Assembly: GCA_040357565.1 (NCBI GenBank)
Contig: JBDODJ010000064.1
Length of the DNA: 61,948 nucleotides
Strand: one strand, 5' to 3'
DNA from: Cercozoa sp. M6MM
Taxonomy: Eukaryota > Endomyxa: Ascetosporea
Position 1 is the stretch's first letter. Every line of letters begins with the position of its first letter. This document shows positions 40,301 to 52,086 of this stretch, one piece after another. The notes under the pieces were generated by a model that saw only the letters and a list, made by a program, of their open reading frames with translations, had not been told where the DNA came from and made no database searches. The position numbers and the translations under genes are program-made.

Positions 40301-41454
40301 TTTAATTTGAGTCAGAAGGTTGTCCTCTTCCACCGCGTCTGCTCCAAAGTTCGCACTGACGTCCTGCGCGAATCATGACATTGTGAGAACGCAAAATACA
40401 AATTCAATACACTGGGAAACTGAGTGTACCACGAAAGTGGGCAAGCCACCAGTCATGAGTGCTTTCAGCCGTAACATGGTGGCAGTTGGTGCATCCGCGC
40501 GGAACCTGTATTTCCGGACGCGCTCGCTCTGCAACACACGTGTAAACTCATCTGCAACAGATGAACTAATCAACATACCTCATCTGAAAGCATCTGTCTC
40601 AGCCGAGGCATGCGATGCTCATAATGCTTGCGACCGTCCGCGCGGACCTTTTCAGGAAAAACCAGAATTATATCTATATAGATACATATATATGTATATA
40701 TATAAAGCGAAAATTAAGGAGAAAGCAATACATCGTCAGCCGGTTCACCGCTTTCGTTCGTAGTTTGATCGGTTCGTCCTTTCTAAAAGACAGAAAACTG
40801 AGCGAAAATCAAAAGTTTCAAGTGAAAGCAGAAAGCTACAATGAGCGCTGAGATGTCGAAATCGAGCAACTGTTGTTTTGAATCATCGAGATCGCGCAGC
40901 AAATCAAACTTGCCACCAACAACGTCATCGCCTAAAGTTTGGTTAGTCAAGTTTAGTTTACAAAGTTCTTTGAGTCAAAAGGCAAAAAGAAAAAACTACC
41001 GAAATCAACGTCTTCGACAAACTCATCGACAAAATCAAATCGCAAAGCATCGACCAGGAACAGAATGACGCGCGTTTCTGCCTGGGCTTTTTCATCTTGT
41101 TCATGCCCTTTAAATAAAACGTCCGTCAGAGCAGTGTTGCAACTTGGAGAAGTGAGTTACAGCAGGAGCCAGCAGGCGGCGCTGTTTTCACTTCGTCTGA
41201 AAACGTGACAAAAAAAGGTACCAAGCGGCAGCAGATGAAATTTCAAGCATACCAGGCAACATAATAGTTGGAACTTCCTCGCAAGATGTATGGTCTGTCA
41301 ACTAAACTCAACATTAAAACACTACTTCAGAATGAACGCGGGCTCATATACCTCATAGCGTGTCAGGAAGAAGCCGCTCATGAACAAGCCAAGCGCAGCC
41401 AGCTGGAACAGCGTTAACGGGCCTATAACCTGCCATCCTGTCATTCCACAGCGC
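37353..41454 (-). CDS. PIGO: GPI ethanolamine-phosphate transferase, PIG-O type
   Basis: The start at 41454 gives a signal-anchor helix (LAALGLFMSGFFLTRYE). The catalytic alkaline-phosphatase-like domain includes RVILFLVDALRFDFVDEF (near 41000-41070), DAPTATMLRLKALMTGGLPT, NFGADAVEEDNLLTQIKRAG, FAGDDTW, FYVAHVLGVDHVGHRFRPEH and GDHGMTSEGNHGG (near 39543-39581). About ten membrane segments follow to the stop at 37353. The enzyme adds ethanolamine phosphate to the third mannose of the GPI precursor in the ER, the bridge to the protein. EEDNL and the LGVDH.GH..RPEHP stretch favour PIG-O over PIG-G or PIG-N. About fifteen short introns are present. The membrane part carries an iterated AAACCG/CGGTTT motif. 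Head-to-head with the gene at 41666. Confidence 0.82.
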
Positions 41455-41665
41455 TTAATCCACACATACACACAATGCAATATTATTGTATGGCATTCTG
41501 ATGGGGAAAGTCTACCCCCTTTAAGAAATTATCGCAGCGCGGTTGGTCACGCGAAAACGAATCCCTGTGTGCATGCGCGTGCGCGTTTGTTTGAGTGTGT
41601 TTCTGGCTCCTGGTGGCGCCTATTAACGCAGCTGCAAATATAATCACTGAGGCTGGTCCGAGCGG
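41455..41665. promoter_or_regulatory. Bidirectional promoter between PIGO and its divergent neighbour
   Basis: 211 bases between start codons. It includes a GTGTGCATGCGCGTGCGCG stretch near 41566-41584 (the CATGCG-type alternating run). No coding content. Confidence 0.45.
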
Positions 41666-44331
41666 ATGAGTCAGCGACATGTGCTGAACCGCGTGTCCGC
41701 CGGTATGGTGGCCCTCCACGACACCGGTCGCGCCGCATGTGATTTGAAGACGTCCGCTTTGTTGACGTCGGAGGCTTTTCGCGATGGCAACTTCCGCCGG
41801 TATTAAACAAATGCGATAATTGATTTGGCTGTTTTCATCACTTGGTTTTGCAGCAAGCAGCTCGCGTCTGTTCGGTCACGGAAAAAGTCTCCAAGCAAGT
41901 CATCAACTTGGCAGCCGCTTTCTCAACTGCAGGTTCCGTCAGAGGAAGCGATTCGAACCGCGGAGTTTTTGGTTGCTTCATCGCTTCGGCATGGTGGTAT
42001 TTCGAACGTTATATTATCGTGTTTGAATTGACGACGTTAAATTTTTGTTTAGCGCAACCTGCGGTAACGGCGGAAATCCTCGCAAAAATGCATGGGTAAC
42101 GATCAGTTTTGAAAGCTGTCAGGTTTGTTTTTTCAAGAAGAGAAACTAAAAACTTAGCGATGGCGTCCTTATTGAAAAAAACCTTGATCGCGCAATCGAT
42201 GCTTTCGTAGTTTTCTCGCTTCATTTACCTCTGTGCATTCGAGCTTTTACGCCTGTGTCTTGCAGCTTCGGGCGAAGAAGGGCTCGCAGCCGATGCTTAA
42301 ATCTGTGGCCGCCATCCTTGCGCACACGGACTTTTCGTATGTTTGACATCTTGGAACAATGAAATTGTATGTGTTGGTGTTTTCAGGGACAAATTCACGG
42401 ACGGTGAGGCCGAAATGGCTCGTGAAACCTTGCGGTAAAGCTGGAAAAGGAACATAGATAAAAAATATCCGTACTTTGATCAAATGAGATATGCTACAGA
42501 CCATACCTGCCGCACCTGCGACTGGATCGCGTTTTGGAGTTGCGACAACGTGGCGGCATCGCAACCGGCGATGCTCATTTCGCGTCCTGCGTTAAAGGTA
42601 CGTGTTGTTGTTGGGTTCTTGTTTGCTTAAGCGAGCTTTGTTTTGTGTTGCAGTTGGAGAGGAATTCGCCTTCTCTCTGAAACCGCAAGACGCGTTCGAG
42701 GTGTGTTTGTTCTTTGTGCTTTCGATTGTGTTTTCGATGAGCTAGTTTCTTGAGATAGGCGATGACTTCGCTGCCAGAACAGAAACGCGTTCGTGTGACG
42801 AATCTTCCTTGGTGTGTTTTGTGTTCTTGCGCTTTAAAGAAGCCGTATACCTCGCTACCAGGTCGGTGCCGTTGCCGGAGATTTTGTCGTTTTTGACGCA
42901 CGTTTTCCCGTCGATCCAAGCGGCCGTATTTGTCGGCGACTCACGATCACGGCATGCTCGCAAGTTGAACCGGTAGCTTTGGGCTGTGTCTGCGGCCTGT
43001 ATGATTTTATCCTTATATCTATATACATCTGTGTGTGTGTTAGCTGGCTCAAGTCGCAAGTAACCTCGCAGGCCAGACGCGACGTGTCAATTCCGTTGCT
43101 GCTTCTGCACGCTCAACTGACACTCGCCATGCAGACTGTATCTTTCCCTTTGTCTCTCTTGATAAGGCTTTCTTCACGAGCAAAACATACGCAGGCAAGA
43201 CTGTCGAAAGACAACAAGTGGCCTGGATTCGATCCTGACAGCTGCATGGCTGAAGGAGAGCTGTTCATGCACGTGCGAAAGCTGCTGCCAATGCGTGATC
43301 AAGTACTTTCGCTGCATTTCTTTGACTGTGCAGTGGATAATCATTGGATTGGAGTGCAGCAAGCCATCGTGACAGGACTGCGGCAATACTTTAGCGAACC
43401 CGACGAAACCGACTCCGACGAAAACGGTACCGACGACGAATCACACGAAGACGACTCGCTGGACGAAATTGAGGAACACAGTGAGGAATTTGAGTATACG
43501 CGTGTGCTCATGCTGTCTGAACGACAATCGCATGTAAACTTCACTCCGTGTGTGTTTGTGCTTTGACTGTATACCTTGCTTTCTCGGGCAGGTTTCTCGA
43601 AGTGCCCGTGTGCGTGAACGTTTCCAGTCGGTAAACATTCGTTCCTTTGCGGTTTTGTATCATGTATTGGCACTCTGTTCAGCAAGCCTACGTCGATCTC
43701 TATCTGGACAACGACGCTGAGATTGAGAAGGCGTCACGTCGAGTATCTCATTCTTTATTGTTATTCCAAGGTATTCTCGAAAGTTAAACCTCTGTAGTCG
43801 ATGAGAGCACTCGGAATTGCGTTCAAAGCAACGAAATTGCGGTAGAGTGTTTATATGCTTCAGTTTTGTTTACTTTGTTTTGTTTTAGTGTGCGAAAGGG
43901 CGAGCAGACTGACACGTTTGTGCCAACAACTTACGGAAGCTCGAGCGACGTCGATCTTCAGCAAGATGAGTTCCTCGCTTCCGTCCACGAGACGCTGCGA
44001 CAAAGCTCGTACACTTTGTCTCTTTATGAAGAACATACATTTACTTGGTGTGCATAGAATGCGCGTGCACAACGCACAGTCGTCGCTGTCGCAAATGGAC
44101 GCTCAACTGCGCGAACGCATGGAGGAACTCATGCAGTTGCAGCTCGAGCAGCAGGATTCACACGATGTTGCAGAACAAGAGGTGCACGAAGAAGTGACCT
44201 TCAGTGAAGACGACGTGTTCGACCTGTTCAACACTCTTGGACTCGACGACGACGATGAGGACGAGAACGACGACGACGACAACATTGATAATGACTCCGA
44301 CGCCGATACCGACGCACGGACGCCCGAGTGA
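41666..44331 (+). CDS. Unrecognised protein with basic N-terminus and highly acidic C-terminus
   Basis: The start at 41666 (MSQRHVLNRVSAGMVALHD) is in frame, through a 54-base intron, with VPSEEAIRTAEFLVASSLRH. Further exons read LRAKKGSQPMLKSVAAILAH, DKFTDGEAEMARETLRPYLP, GGIATGDAHFASCVKVGEEF, VPLPEILSFLTHVFPSIQAA, SIPLLLLHAQLTLAMQTV and CMAEGELFMHVRKLLPMRDQ. An acidic stretch with TDSDENGTDDE and EEHSEEFEY follows, then AQLRERMEELMQLQLEQQ. The end is Asp/Asn-rich (LGLDDDDEDENDDDDN) and stops at 44331. The helical middle suggests HEAT/ARM-like repeats. I do not recognise the family. Divergent from PIGO. Confidence 0.6.
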
Positions 44332-44769
44332 ACCGACTAGCGCAGCCGCGGCTCATTCCGTTCCGTATACGCGACCTGCGCATTGCGTTGGCGTTATAAT
44401 CGAATTACTTTGATGTCAGTCGACTGGGAAGCTGAGGTTTTATTATAATAAGTTGAGTTCTCGTCGCGTCACGCAGGGCATGGCTCGTGTCGGATACGTA
44501 CGATGTTCTTCAGTCAAAGTTTGTCGCGTTTTTCAACTGGCTGGCAGCGAAAGCAGGAAGGCGACGCATACGCACGTGGCCGCCGAGGTGAGGCATAGCA
44601 GCACGCTGTCAATATCGAGCAGCGAGATGGCCACGGAGAGCTATGTTAGGTCCTGTCGCTCAGCAGGATCACGTACACGGAGCCGTGGGCCCGTAAAAAT
44701 TGAGCGCGTCTGGCAGGACAGGCAAACCAAAGATTTAACGCGTGTACAGGAGTCGTACTGTAGCCTCTC

Positions 44770-45300
44770 GCTTCGTCGCTTTTACACCAGTCCAAAAGTT
44801 ACGAGCGAATCCTTTGGGCAACAACGCGCCTGCGTTGCCCAAAAAGCCAAAAAACAACAATCTGGGCCGATAAAACTAGCACAAGGCCCAAAATACGACC
44901 CGGGGCATGTTAGCACCAACTACGAAGGTGCTAATCGCCAAGTTAGAGCCCAGAAAACGCATCACAGCGATCCGGCTCCCAAGGTTTCTGCGGAATCAAG
45001 CAAGCTCCTCGCATCGGCGCGAATTATTTTTCCAAAACAAGTCATTTTCCGACTGCTGTGGGACAACACAAAAAACTCGATTGTTAGATGTGCTAAGCAC
45101 AGCCGCGGTGCTAAACAGGATAACTGATCCGTTAGGTCTCTAGAAAAGCGAGCTATGCTGCTATAAAGCGCTTGTGAGGCTTTTGACTTGACCGAGCCTA
45201 TCATTTTTCGCCGTATGGGTGGCTACAGCCCTTGCGAAACGCCATCCCTGCGTTTCACGGCCTAAAGACTCAAAACTGAGCGTCTCATCTCAGTTTAAGT
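44770..45300. ncRNA. Hairpin-rich region, candidate structured RNA
   Basis: Perfect or near-perfect stem-loops follow one another: 44813-44843 (TTTGGGCAAC with GTTGCCCAAA), 44863-44868 with 44885-44890, 44910-44917 with 44927-44934 (TTAGCACC/GGTGCTAA), 45144-45149 with 45179-45184, 45236-45242 with 45250-45256 (GAAACGC/GCGTTTC), and 45273-45280 with 45289-45296 (AAACTGAG/CTCAGTTT). One plus-strand ORF of 224 codons (44453-45127) overlaps but has no family resemblance. Strand is unknown and no known RNA family is recognised. Confidence 0.35.
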
Positions 45301-45341
45301 GTCAAAAGAGCTTTAAGAGACTGTACAAGCCCGCGCAGCCT

Positions 45342-46347
45342 ATGGGTGCTTCGTGTGAAATTGAGGCCGTCGAAAGACGTGAGCGCCGGTCGCGACTCGC
45401 CCTTGTAGGCGCATGCCTTGGCCAAGTGTGTGACGGAGCAGGTGACTCTCTGCATTTTGAGTGATTTTTGTGGATTTCGGTCCCTTGCTCCAAAGGAATA
45501 TGTTTTGTGTGTTTTTCGGTTTCAAGTCAACTTTTTTTTGGGCTGGGCCGTTTTTGGCCACCGATCCTGCCAGCTTGGACTGTTTTGTGCCGTAGCTATC
45601 GTATCAACTGGCCTCGTGGCCCCAGCGCTGTCGTGTGACAAAAACCCAGATGCGTCGGAGTGTTTGTCGTGAGTTCCTTTGTCCTGAGAGCATATTATTT
45701 TCTGAGTTGTTGTTTGTAGAGACGCACAACTGGGTCTGTTCAATGGCGTTATCTTTGTCGGCATGTTCCTCGGCTGTCTGGTGAGCGGAGCAGCGGCCGA
45801 TCGTTTCGGTAGAAGGCGGACATCGATGGCGGCCTTGATGGGTCTGATCGCAGCGTGCATCGCTTCAAGTATCTCGTCGGGCTACATTGCGAGCCTCCTG
45901 TGGCGCGCTTTGCTTGGCTTCTGGTACACAAACATCTGCGTTAGCTTTGTTGCCGTTATTGATTGCTTTTTCAGTGTGTCATTGACGGGCACGCCATTGT
46001 ACACCTTCGCGAGCGAGTGGTCGGAGACGGCAGCTGCGGCGAAAACGCGCGTCGCCATCGTGGCGGCCGCCTTCGTTGTGGTGACACACACAAAATCTGT
46101 TTCGATCCAGAGATATCGGCTATATTTATGTCTGTGCCCGTACTGCGTGTGAACTAATTGTGCACAGTGCATTTGTGTATGAATGCATGGGCATATACGC
46201 ACACAGTCACCATGGTGGTTTGAGGGGGACTGGGGGCTGCAAGTCAACTGGGCTGGACTCTTCCGGAGTGAGGAGGCGTGTGTGGGGTTTGTGTCACGCT
46301 GCAGCCTTCCTGTTTTGTGTGTGGGGTGTGTGTGTGTGTGTGCAATG

Positions 46348-46389
<42 letters not shown>

Positions 46390-47750
46390 GTTAATGTATA
46401 ATGTGTATATGCATGTATATTGGTAGGGCGCGGCCTACCCGGCCGCCTTGGCGTGCGCGGTGGTGCCGAAGGTGATGTTGCCCAAGTGGAAGTGGCAGTT
46501 CATCCTGGTGTGCCCGGTGCCTCCGGCCGTACTCACCGTCATCGTGCTGGCTCTGGCTGTACCCTAATATCTATTGTGTGCGTAGTTGTGTATTCTACTC
46601 CTGTGGACGTGCAGTACGACTCGCCGGTGTACTTGACGCTGTTCCGCGATGAGGACACGGAGGGATCGATCAATGTCACGGCCAGCGATCGCAGCAACAC
46701 GTCGACGTCGAGCGACCGTAGCGACAGTCGCGGCAGCTCCATGACGGACGCCAGTCAGCCGGACGACACGCCGCTGCTGGGACCCGACGGCGGCGCTGGT
46801 GACTCTGTATGGCAGCGCATAGGACAACTAGTGTCGATGCCGGCCTTCTATTTGCACACGGTGGCCTGGCTCGTCTGCACTGGTACACTGCCCTCTGCTT
46901 GTGTCTGTTTGTATAGATTATCTATGCATGGCTTGTAGGCGTGTACTTTGGCGTGCTGAACCAGATGCCGCTCTTCTTTAGCGACTCTGATAGTGCGCGC
47001 ACGCCCTTTGTCGCCTCGCTGATGTACACACGCACATTTATGTGAATCTGTAGGTGTGTGTGGGTGTGTATGTGTGGGTATGTCGGCAGTATCAATGCGG
47101 CGCAGCTGCCGGGCGCCGTGTCGGCCTTTATGCTGCTGCGCGCGCGTACCTTCCGCGCCAACACGCTCTTCATTGTGTGCGCCTCGCTGACGGGCGGCGC
47201 CTTGATCCGTATGCTTTGCTTTGTAGGGGACTTGGGGTGGTAGGTACGACAGTGTACTGTGTGTGTTGTTGTAGTGACGCCGTTCGCGGGCGTCGAAATC
47301 GTGACGCTCGCTTTTGGTGTTGCGGCGTGCACGTGCTGTTTCAACGGTGCGTGCTCCCTGTCCTCGGTTCAGATCGGTGCATTTATGTGTGTGCGTGTGT
47401 GTATGTGCTTAGTCCTGTGCTCACTGACGGCATCGGTCGTGGTTTTCCCCGAGCACCTGGCTGCCATCACATTGTACCACTCATTCGCTTGGGGGTACGG
47501 GTGATTGTATGTGTGTTGACGATGTGTTGGTGTAGCTCCGGCTGTATGGCGCTCGGTCGACTCGGTGGCTTTGTGTCACTCCTCGCGTTTGGTCACTTGG
47601 AGGACAACACCGTGCTCATTGCGTACGCATAGGCTTTTCTTTCTCTGATGTTGTGGTTTGTATGTGTGATATTGTGATATGGGCAGGTGCGGTGTCTGCA
47701 GCTTGGCAATGGCCTTGATGGCGGCGATGTGCCGCAAGTCGTTCCGCTAG
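45342..47750 (+). CDS. Major facilitator superfamily transporter
   Basis: The first part is uncertain (ATG at 45342 or a later exon). From about 45555 the family layout is clear: a first helix LGLFCAVAIVSTGLVAPAL, a short Cys-containing loop, LFNGVIFVGMFLGCLVSGAA and the loop 2-3 signature AADRFGRRRT. Next come helices 3-6, a central Ser/Thr/Asp-rich cytoplasmic loop (46640-46800) and six further segments such as GVYFGVLNQMPLFF, NAAQLPGAVSAFMLLRA and CSLAMALMAAMCRKSF before the stop at 47750. The loop 2-3 motif resembles SV2 and organic-ion transporters, but the substrate cannot be named. Some introns carry TG or TA microsatellites. Confidence 0.75.
46327..46385. repeat. (TG)n and (TA)n microsatellites in an MFS intron
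   Basis: About eight TG units at 46327-46342, then about eighteen TA units at 46349-46385, inside the intron that ends near 46425. Confidence 0.9.
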
Positions 47751-48063
47751 ACGCGCATCGCCGCTCTTCGATCGGTCGCACAATGCGATCTTGATTTTTT
47801 TTGTCGGCGAACGCAAACAACGCACGAAAGACACACGCGTGCGCCCGACTGCACAACTGCTACTTGAAATGTCAAATACACCAACCACACGTGTACAGAG
47901 CCTCGTCTAGTCTGGTCCTGTCCAGTTGCGGCTCGCGTGACGATTTGTTCTTCACTCACCGTCGTCACGGTTCGAGCTGATTTTTGTAAACAACGTAACT
48001 TACATGCCATTAGATTCCACTTGCATGCTGCGTCGCAACCACTGTCAGTTAACTCGTCATCGT
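47751..48063. other. Convergent 3' spacer, nothing seen
   Basis: About 310 bases between two converging gene ends. No exon, repeat or structured element is evident. Confidence 0.5.
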
Positions 48064-48688
48064 TTACTCAGTTCGGAGCTGCCGTTGCGTGAAAGTGTCG
48101 TCGTCCACCGGATCCAAGATGGCGTCCTCCCTGCACACAAGAAGAAAACTTAGCATTGAACAACGAACTGGGTGCTGTTTTCAAGTACCACTGAACGTCT
48201 TCCATGGGACGAACGCGGCTGGCTTCGACGGCTGACCATGACTGATTGGGCTGGGAAACATTGTGTACGGTGGCGAAGAAACAAAATAGCCAGTTGCGAA
48301 GAGCCTTCAATACCTGACGCTCAGCACGGAACATGACGGGATCGTCCTGTCGGAAATCGACAAAGCCGTCATTGAGCACCTCGGTGTAGTGCAACATCAG
48401 CGTCTCGCCCGACCTAGCCACAAATAAAATGAGTCAATAAAAATAATCACCCTTCCGCGAATGTATCGGGACTGTGTTACTTGACTTCTTTGACGAAACC
48501 GTAGCTGCCGTACCACTTGGAGATTCGGCCAAGGTACTGCTTGCCGTCCTCGAGCACCTGGTCTGCACCAACACATGCCAGCATTTTCAGAACACTCCGC
48601 CAACGATCGATTTTTGAAACTTACGCAGGTGCGGGCTGTAGTAGCCGCGCGCGCCCGACGCGCCCACTCGGCGCACTATCCGCTGCAT
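48064..48688 (-). CDS. Small cold-shock-domain protein
   Basis: Five minus-strand exons, 48625-48688, 48481-48562, 48314-48413, 48189-48250 and 48064-48130, close in frame to 124 residues. The start is MQRIVRRVGASGARGYYSP, a possible mitochondrial presequence. The cold-shock fold follows: GKQYLGRISKWYGSYGFVKE (beta 1-2, with YGFV as RNP1-like), LMLHYTEVLNDGFVDF (RNP2-like, where HYTEV matches the family's HYS.I) and DDPVMFRAERQ. A linker and an acidic end (ILDPVDDDTFTQRQ) close it. It should bind single-stranded RNA or DNA, perhaps in an organelle. Head-to-head with the TUTase gene (164 bases), so co-regulation is possible. Confidence 0.75.
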
Positions 48689-48852
48689 CGAACACTCTCA
48701 CGGCCAGGTTGCTGCACGTGAGCGGGCAGTGCCGATTTCAGCCTGAGCTCCACTCGGCTCATTTTGAGCCGACTGGCCGCTCCTCGTGACTGCTCCGATT
48801 GACACATTGCGAGTGCTTAGGTGCGTGTGTTGCCAACTGACCGGGTCGTCCT
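48689..48852. promoter_or_regulatory. Bidirectional promoter, cold-shock protein / TUTase
   Basis: 164 bases between divergent start codons. No obvious TATA box is seen. Confidence 0.5.
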
Positions 48853-51800
48853 ATGGACAAGGTGGGTTTCTTGCGGTGAGGGTGTTCTTGCGATCGGCAC
48901 CAAGTTATTATTTCTTGTGGTTCCATTTGTTGTTGTTTTTCTCGCGAAAATTCGTCAAACTGCCTATCCTGTTGATTCGTTTTGAATGTTGGTATACAGA
49001 ATGACCTAAATGCTCCGCGCGGACGGCCGCCTCCTGATCCGATTGGACCACCCCGACTGATGAATCAGCAGCGGCAAGCTCCTCCACTGTGGCAGCACGC
49101 TCCTGTGGGTTGGGGTCACCCGTTGCAGCCCTTGCCTGCTGACTTCTGTGCTTTTCCGTCTCCGTGGCCAGTTGGTGCCATTAATCAGTTTTCTCACTTT
49201 CAGCTTTTTTCTTTTTGCTTGAGCTTCCCAGCTTTCGCTTGAGCGTCCTTCGAGCTTTGGCTTGTTTTAGCTTTCGTTTTCGCTTTCAGTTGCAACTCAT
49301 TGTTTCTTTGGTACTTCTGAGCAGATCACCCGGCCTGGCGCGATCCTCCGCGTGCTTCGCTGCAACAGCAGCGTTTCGTGCATCACTACACGCAGATGAT
49401 GCATTCGCATGGCCCTCCTCAGCAGCCGTATTATCCATCCCATCCGTTTGGCGCCCCGTATGGAGCGCCGATGATGCCGGTGCCTCCTGGAATGCCAGTC
49501 GCGCCGTCAAAGCTGCACGCGGGACCTCCTGTCGTCATGAACGAGAATGCGAGAAACTTGCGAAACTTGCCGGCCGAGGTGCGTGCTGTCGAAACTGCGA
49601 CTCCGAAAGCGACGTACGCACCGCCTGCCGTCGCTTGCGAAATTGCTCGCACTGGTTCTCTCTCTCTTTGTTTCAATTTTGTTTGTCGTAAGTTGTTTTC
49701 TTTGATGAGGACAGCGTCGCGTGCCTCTGTCAGTGGATTGAAACTGAAGCCATCTCCTACTGTAAGCTTTCACTTTGAACTGGTTTTTTTTTTTTGCTTT
49801 CATTCTATGTTTGCACTTTGAACGTGTGGCTTTGCGTTTGCAGCACTGCGTGCAAAGCGCATCGACACGAGACTCCATGAACGAGCAATTGCGTCAAATG
49901 GTACGCGCTACGGCTTTGCTTTGGTACAGTCTTATGGCGTTTCTGCACAGCAATTTCCACAAGCGAATGTCGAGATTCCGGGCGGTTTGATCGAGTTTCT
50001 CAACCGTCGCTGGAGTGTGCTGCACCGAGAAGGCGCAATGTCGCTTCGTTGCGAGGCCAAGTTGCAAAAATACGGCAGTGCAGTTTCCGGTCTCGCGGTG
50101 CCCCCTGTGTCTGACCTGGACTTGTCGCTTTCGATGTTGTATTTCGGTAGTGCTGTCTGCCCACACACAATGTCTTTTTATATTGTATTCATTGCGTGTA
50201 GAGCCGGTGTCGCTGCCGAAAAAGAAGCGTCGAAAGCGTCGAAAGAAGTCGGATCCTGTGTCTGTTGACATCAGTTACTATCACAAGGTGTTCTAGTTTA
50301 TGTAGATATTGTACAGTGCCTTCGAAGACAAGTCCGTGTACGCCTATAAACCGGCTGATATTATTCGCTTTGCCGGTGTGTTCCGCCTTGTTTGTTGTAG
50401 TATCGATGATGTTTGTGTGCTTCGAAAGGAGAAGCACTCAAGTCGATCGCCGAAACAGTCGTGAGTGCCAAGACGGGCGAGGTCTCGTCTAACACGGAAC
50501 GAAGCGAGTCGCACGAGTCACTTCGCGTGACCAAACTCCTTGTGCTGCCTGCGATCACAGTGCCTGTGCTCAAGTGCAGCATGTACTCTTGCCTTCTCGC
50601 GTCACATCCACGGTCTTAATTTCTGTTAACGTGACACCTTTATAGCAATGGTCTCAAAGTTGACATCACGGCCGAGAACAACGTCGCCTTGCACAACACG
50701 GAGCTGCTGCGTCATTATTCACAGGTATCTCTGCTATCATCTGTGTGTGTGCTAGGCAACTTTGTTTGTGTAGTGCCACCCTGTGGTGCGACTCTTGTGC
50801 CTGCTGGTTAAGAAGTGGGCACGTGCACGACGCATCAACGACGTACACCGACTGATCTCTTGTGTACGGAGGTTGTATTGCTTGTGTAAAACAGGCCTTT
50901 TCGCACACGTTGTCGTCCTACGCGCTGATCTGCATGGTGCTCTTCTTCCTGCAGCACGAGGGCGTGCTGCCTGTGCTTCAGTTGCCGCACTGGGCGTACC
51001 TTTCACCATAGTTAATGTCATTCCGCAACCTTACAACTATGCCCGCAGTTCCAACCGACGCGACGAACTGGCGGCCAACGTTATTGGCACACTTCGAAGT
51101 CGATGGACGTACTTTGATGTGTTCATTTCATGTGATTTCAATCTGTGTCACCCATTGTCCTTGCAGCAAGGAGGTGCAGCGATTGCACCTCAAGCCGAAC
51201 TTGGAGCACTCTGAACCGACGACGTGCGCCGAGTTCGATGTTACCTTTGATCGGGTACGACCTCTTGTATCGGTATCTGCGTATGGATGGTTTTAACTGT
51301 TTGTGTGTGATGTAGGACATGTCGACAAAGTGGTTTGAAATTAAGAGTGAAACTCCGTCGCTCGCGTCGCTTCTGACGCGCTTTTTCGCCTTTTACGGTT
51401 TCCGCATCGATTGGGTACCTTTTGATTTTGGTTTTTCAGGTTTAGCTTCATGCTGCGCACTATGACTCAGAGTGAACACGTGCCGAGCATCCGACTCGGT
51501 GTGCTGCTGTCTCGGCGCTGCAAAAAGACTCTCTGTACCAAGAAGACGATGTGTATTGAGGTACGCATATCCCTGTCTGTATGATACCGTCGCTAGGCCT
51601 ACGTTTGGTTCGTAGGACCCATTCGAATTGGACCACAATTTGAGCAAGTCTGTCACACGAAAGACATTCCGCTATGTGTGTGACGAATTCCGGTGCAGTG
51701 AATTTCACACTCTCATCTTTGCTTTTGGGGGTGTTTTACCGACTGTTTTTGATTTGCAGAGATGCCTACGATATCTGTGCACAAACCGGCGACTTGGAGG

Positions 51801-51877
51801 AGCTGTTTAAGCCTTTTGACCCAGAGGAAGAAAACGCTGGCAACCCGGATGATGAGCTTGCTGCCTTCATTCGATAG
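48853..51877 (+). CDS. Non-canonical poly(A)/uridylyl polymerase (TENT/TUTase family)
   Basis: The start exon is MDK (48853-48861), then NDLNAPRGRPPPDPIGPP from 49000 and a long Pro/Gln/His-rich N-terminus. The nucleotidyltransferase core near 50060-50140 has KYGSAVSGL.. PPVSDLDLS (GS...DLD, two catalytic Asp). The third catalytic Asp is in LKVDITAENNVALHNTELL (about 50650), followed by VVRLLCLLVKKWARARRIND. The PAP-associated region has LSSYALICMVLFFLQHEGVL, SLLTRFFAFYGFRIDW and EDPFELDHNLSKSVTRKTF, and the end is DDELAAFIR at 51877. A very basic insert (KKKRRKRRKKS) near 50220 may be a nuclear signal or an RNA contact. It should add untemplated A or U to RNA 3' ends. The position that separates A from U preference was not resolved. 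Confidence 0.87.
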
Positions 51878-52086
51878 CTCGACTGCTCGAGTCGTGTGAA
51901 AGTGTGGTCTGCTCACGCGGTCTAGCTATCGTATCAATATCTGTGGCACGGTCCTTCCAGCGGCACTACGGCTAGCGCTGAGCTCGGCGCAAATCGTGCG
52001 TAGTCTAGATCTCATCTGTGTTTTACGTTAAATGATAGATATACCAGCCGTAGCCTCCTGGCGTATATTATGCGATGATGTTGGTT
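51878..52086. other. Convergent 3' spacer, nothing seen
   Basis: About 210 bases between the TUTase and CFAP99-like gene ends. No structure or exon is evident. Confidence 0.5.

Noticed and set aside
37353-41454. PIG-G or PIG-N instead of PIG-O
   Set aside because: GDHGMT, EEDNL and LGVDH.GH..RPEHP fit PIG-O better, although the VG.LIPD stretch near 39380 resembles PIG-G.
44453-45127. 224-codon single-exon plus-strand gene
   Set aside because: No family likeness, unusual composition, and it overlaps several hairpins. A chance ORF is more likely.
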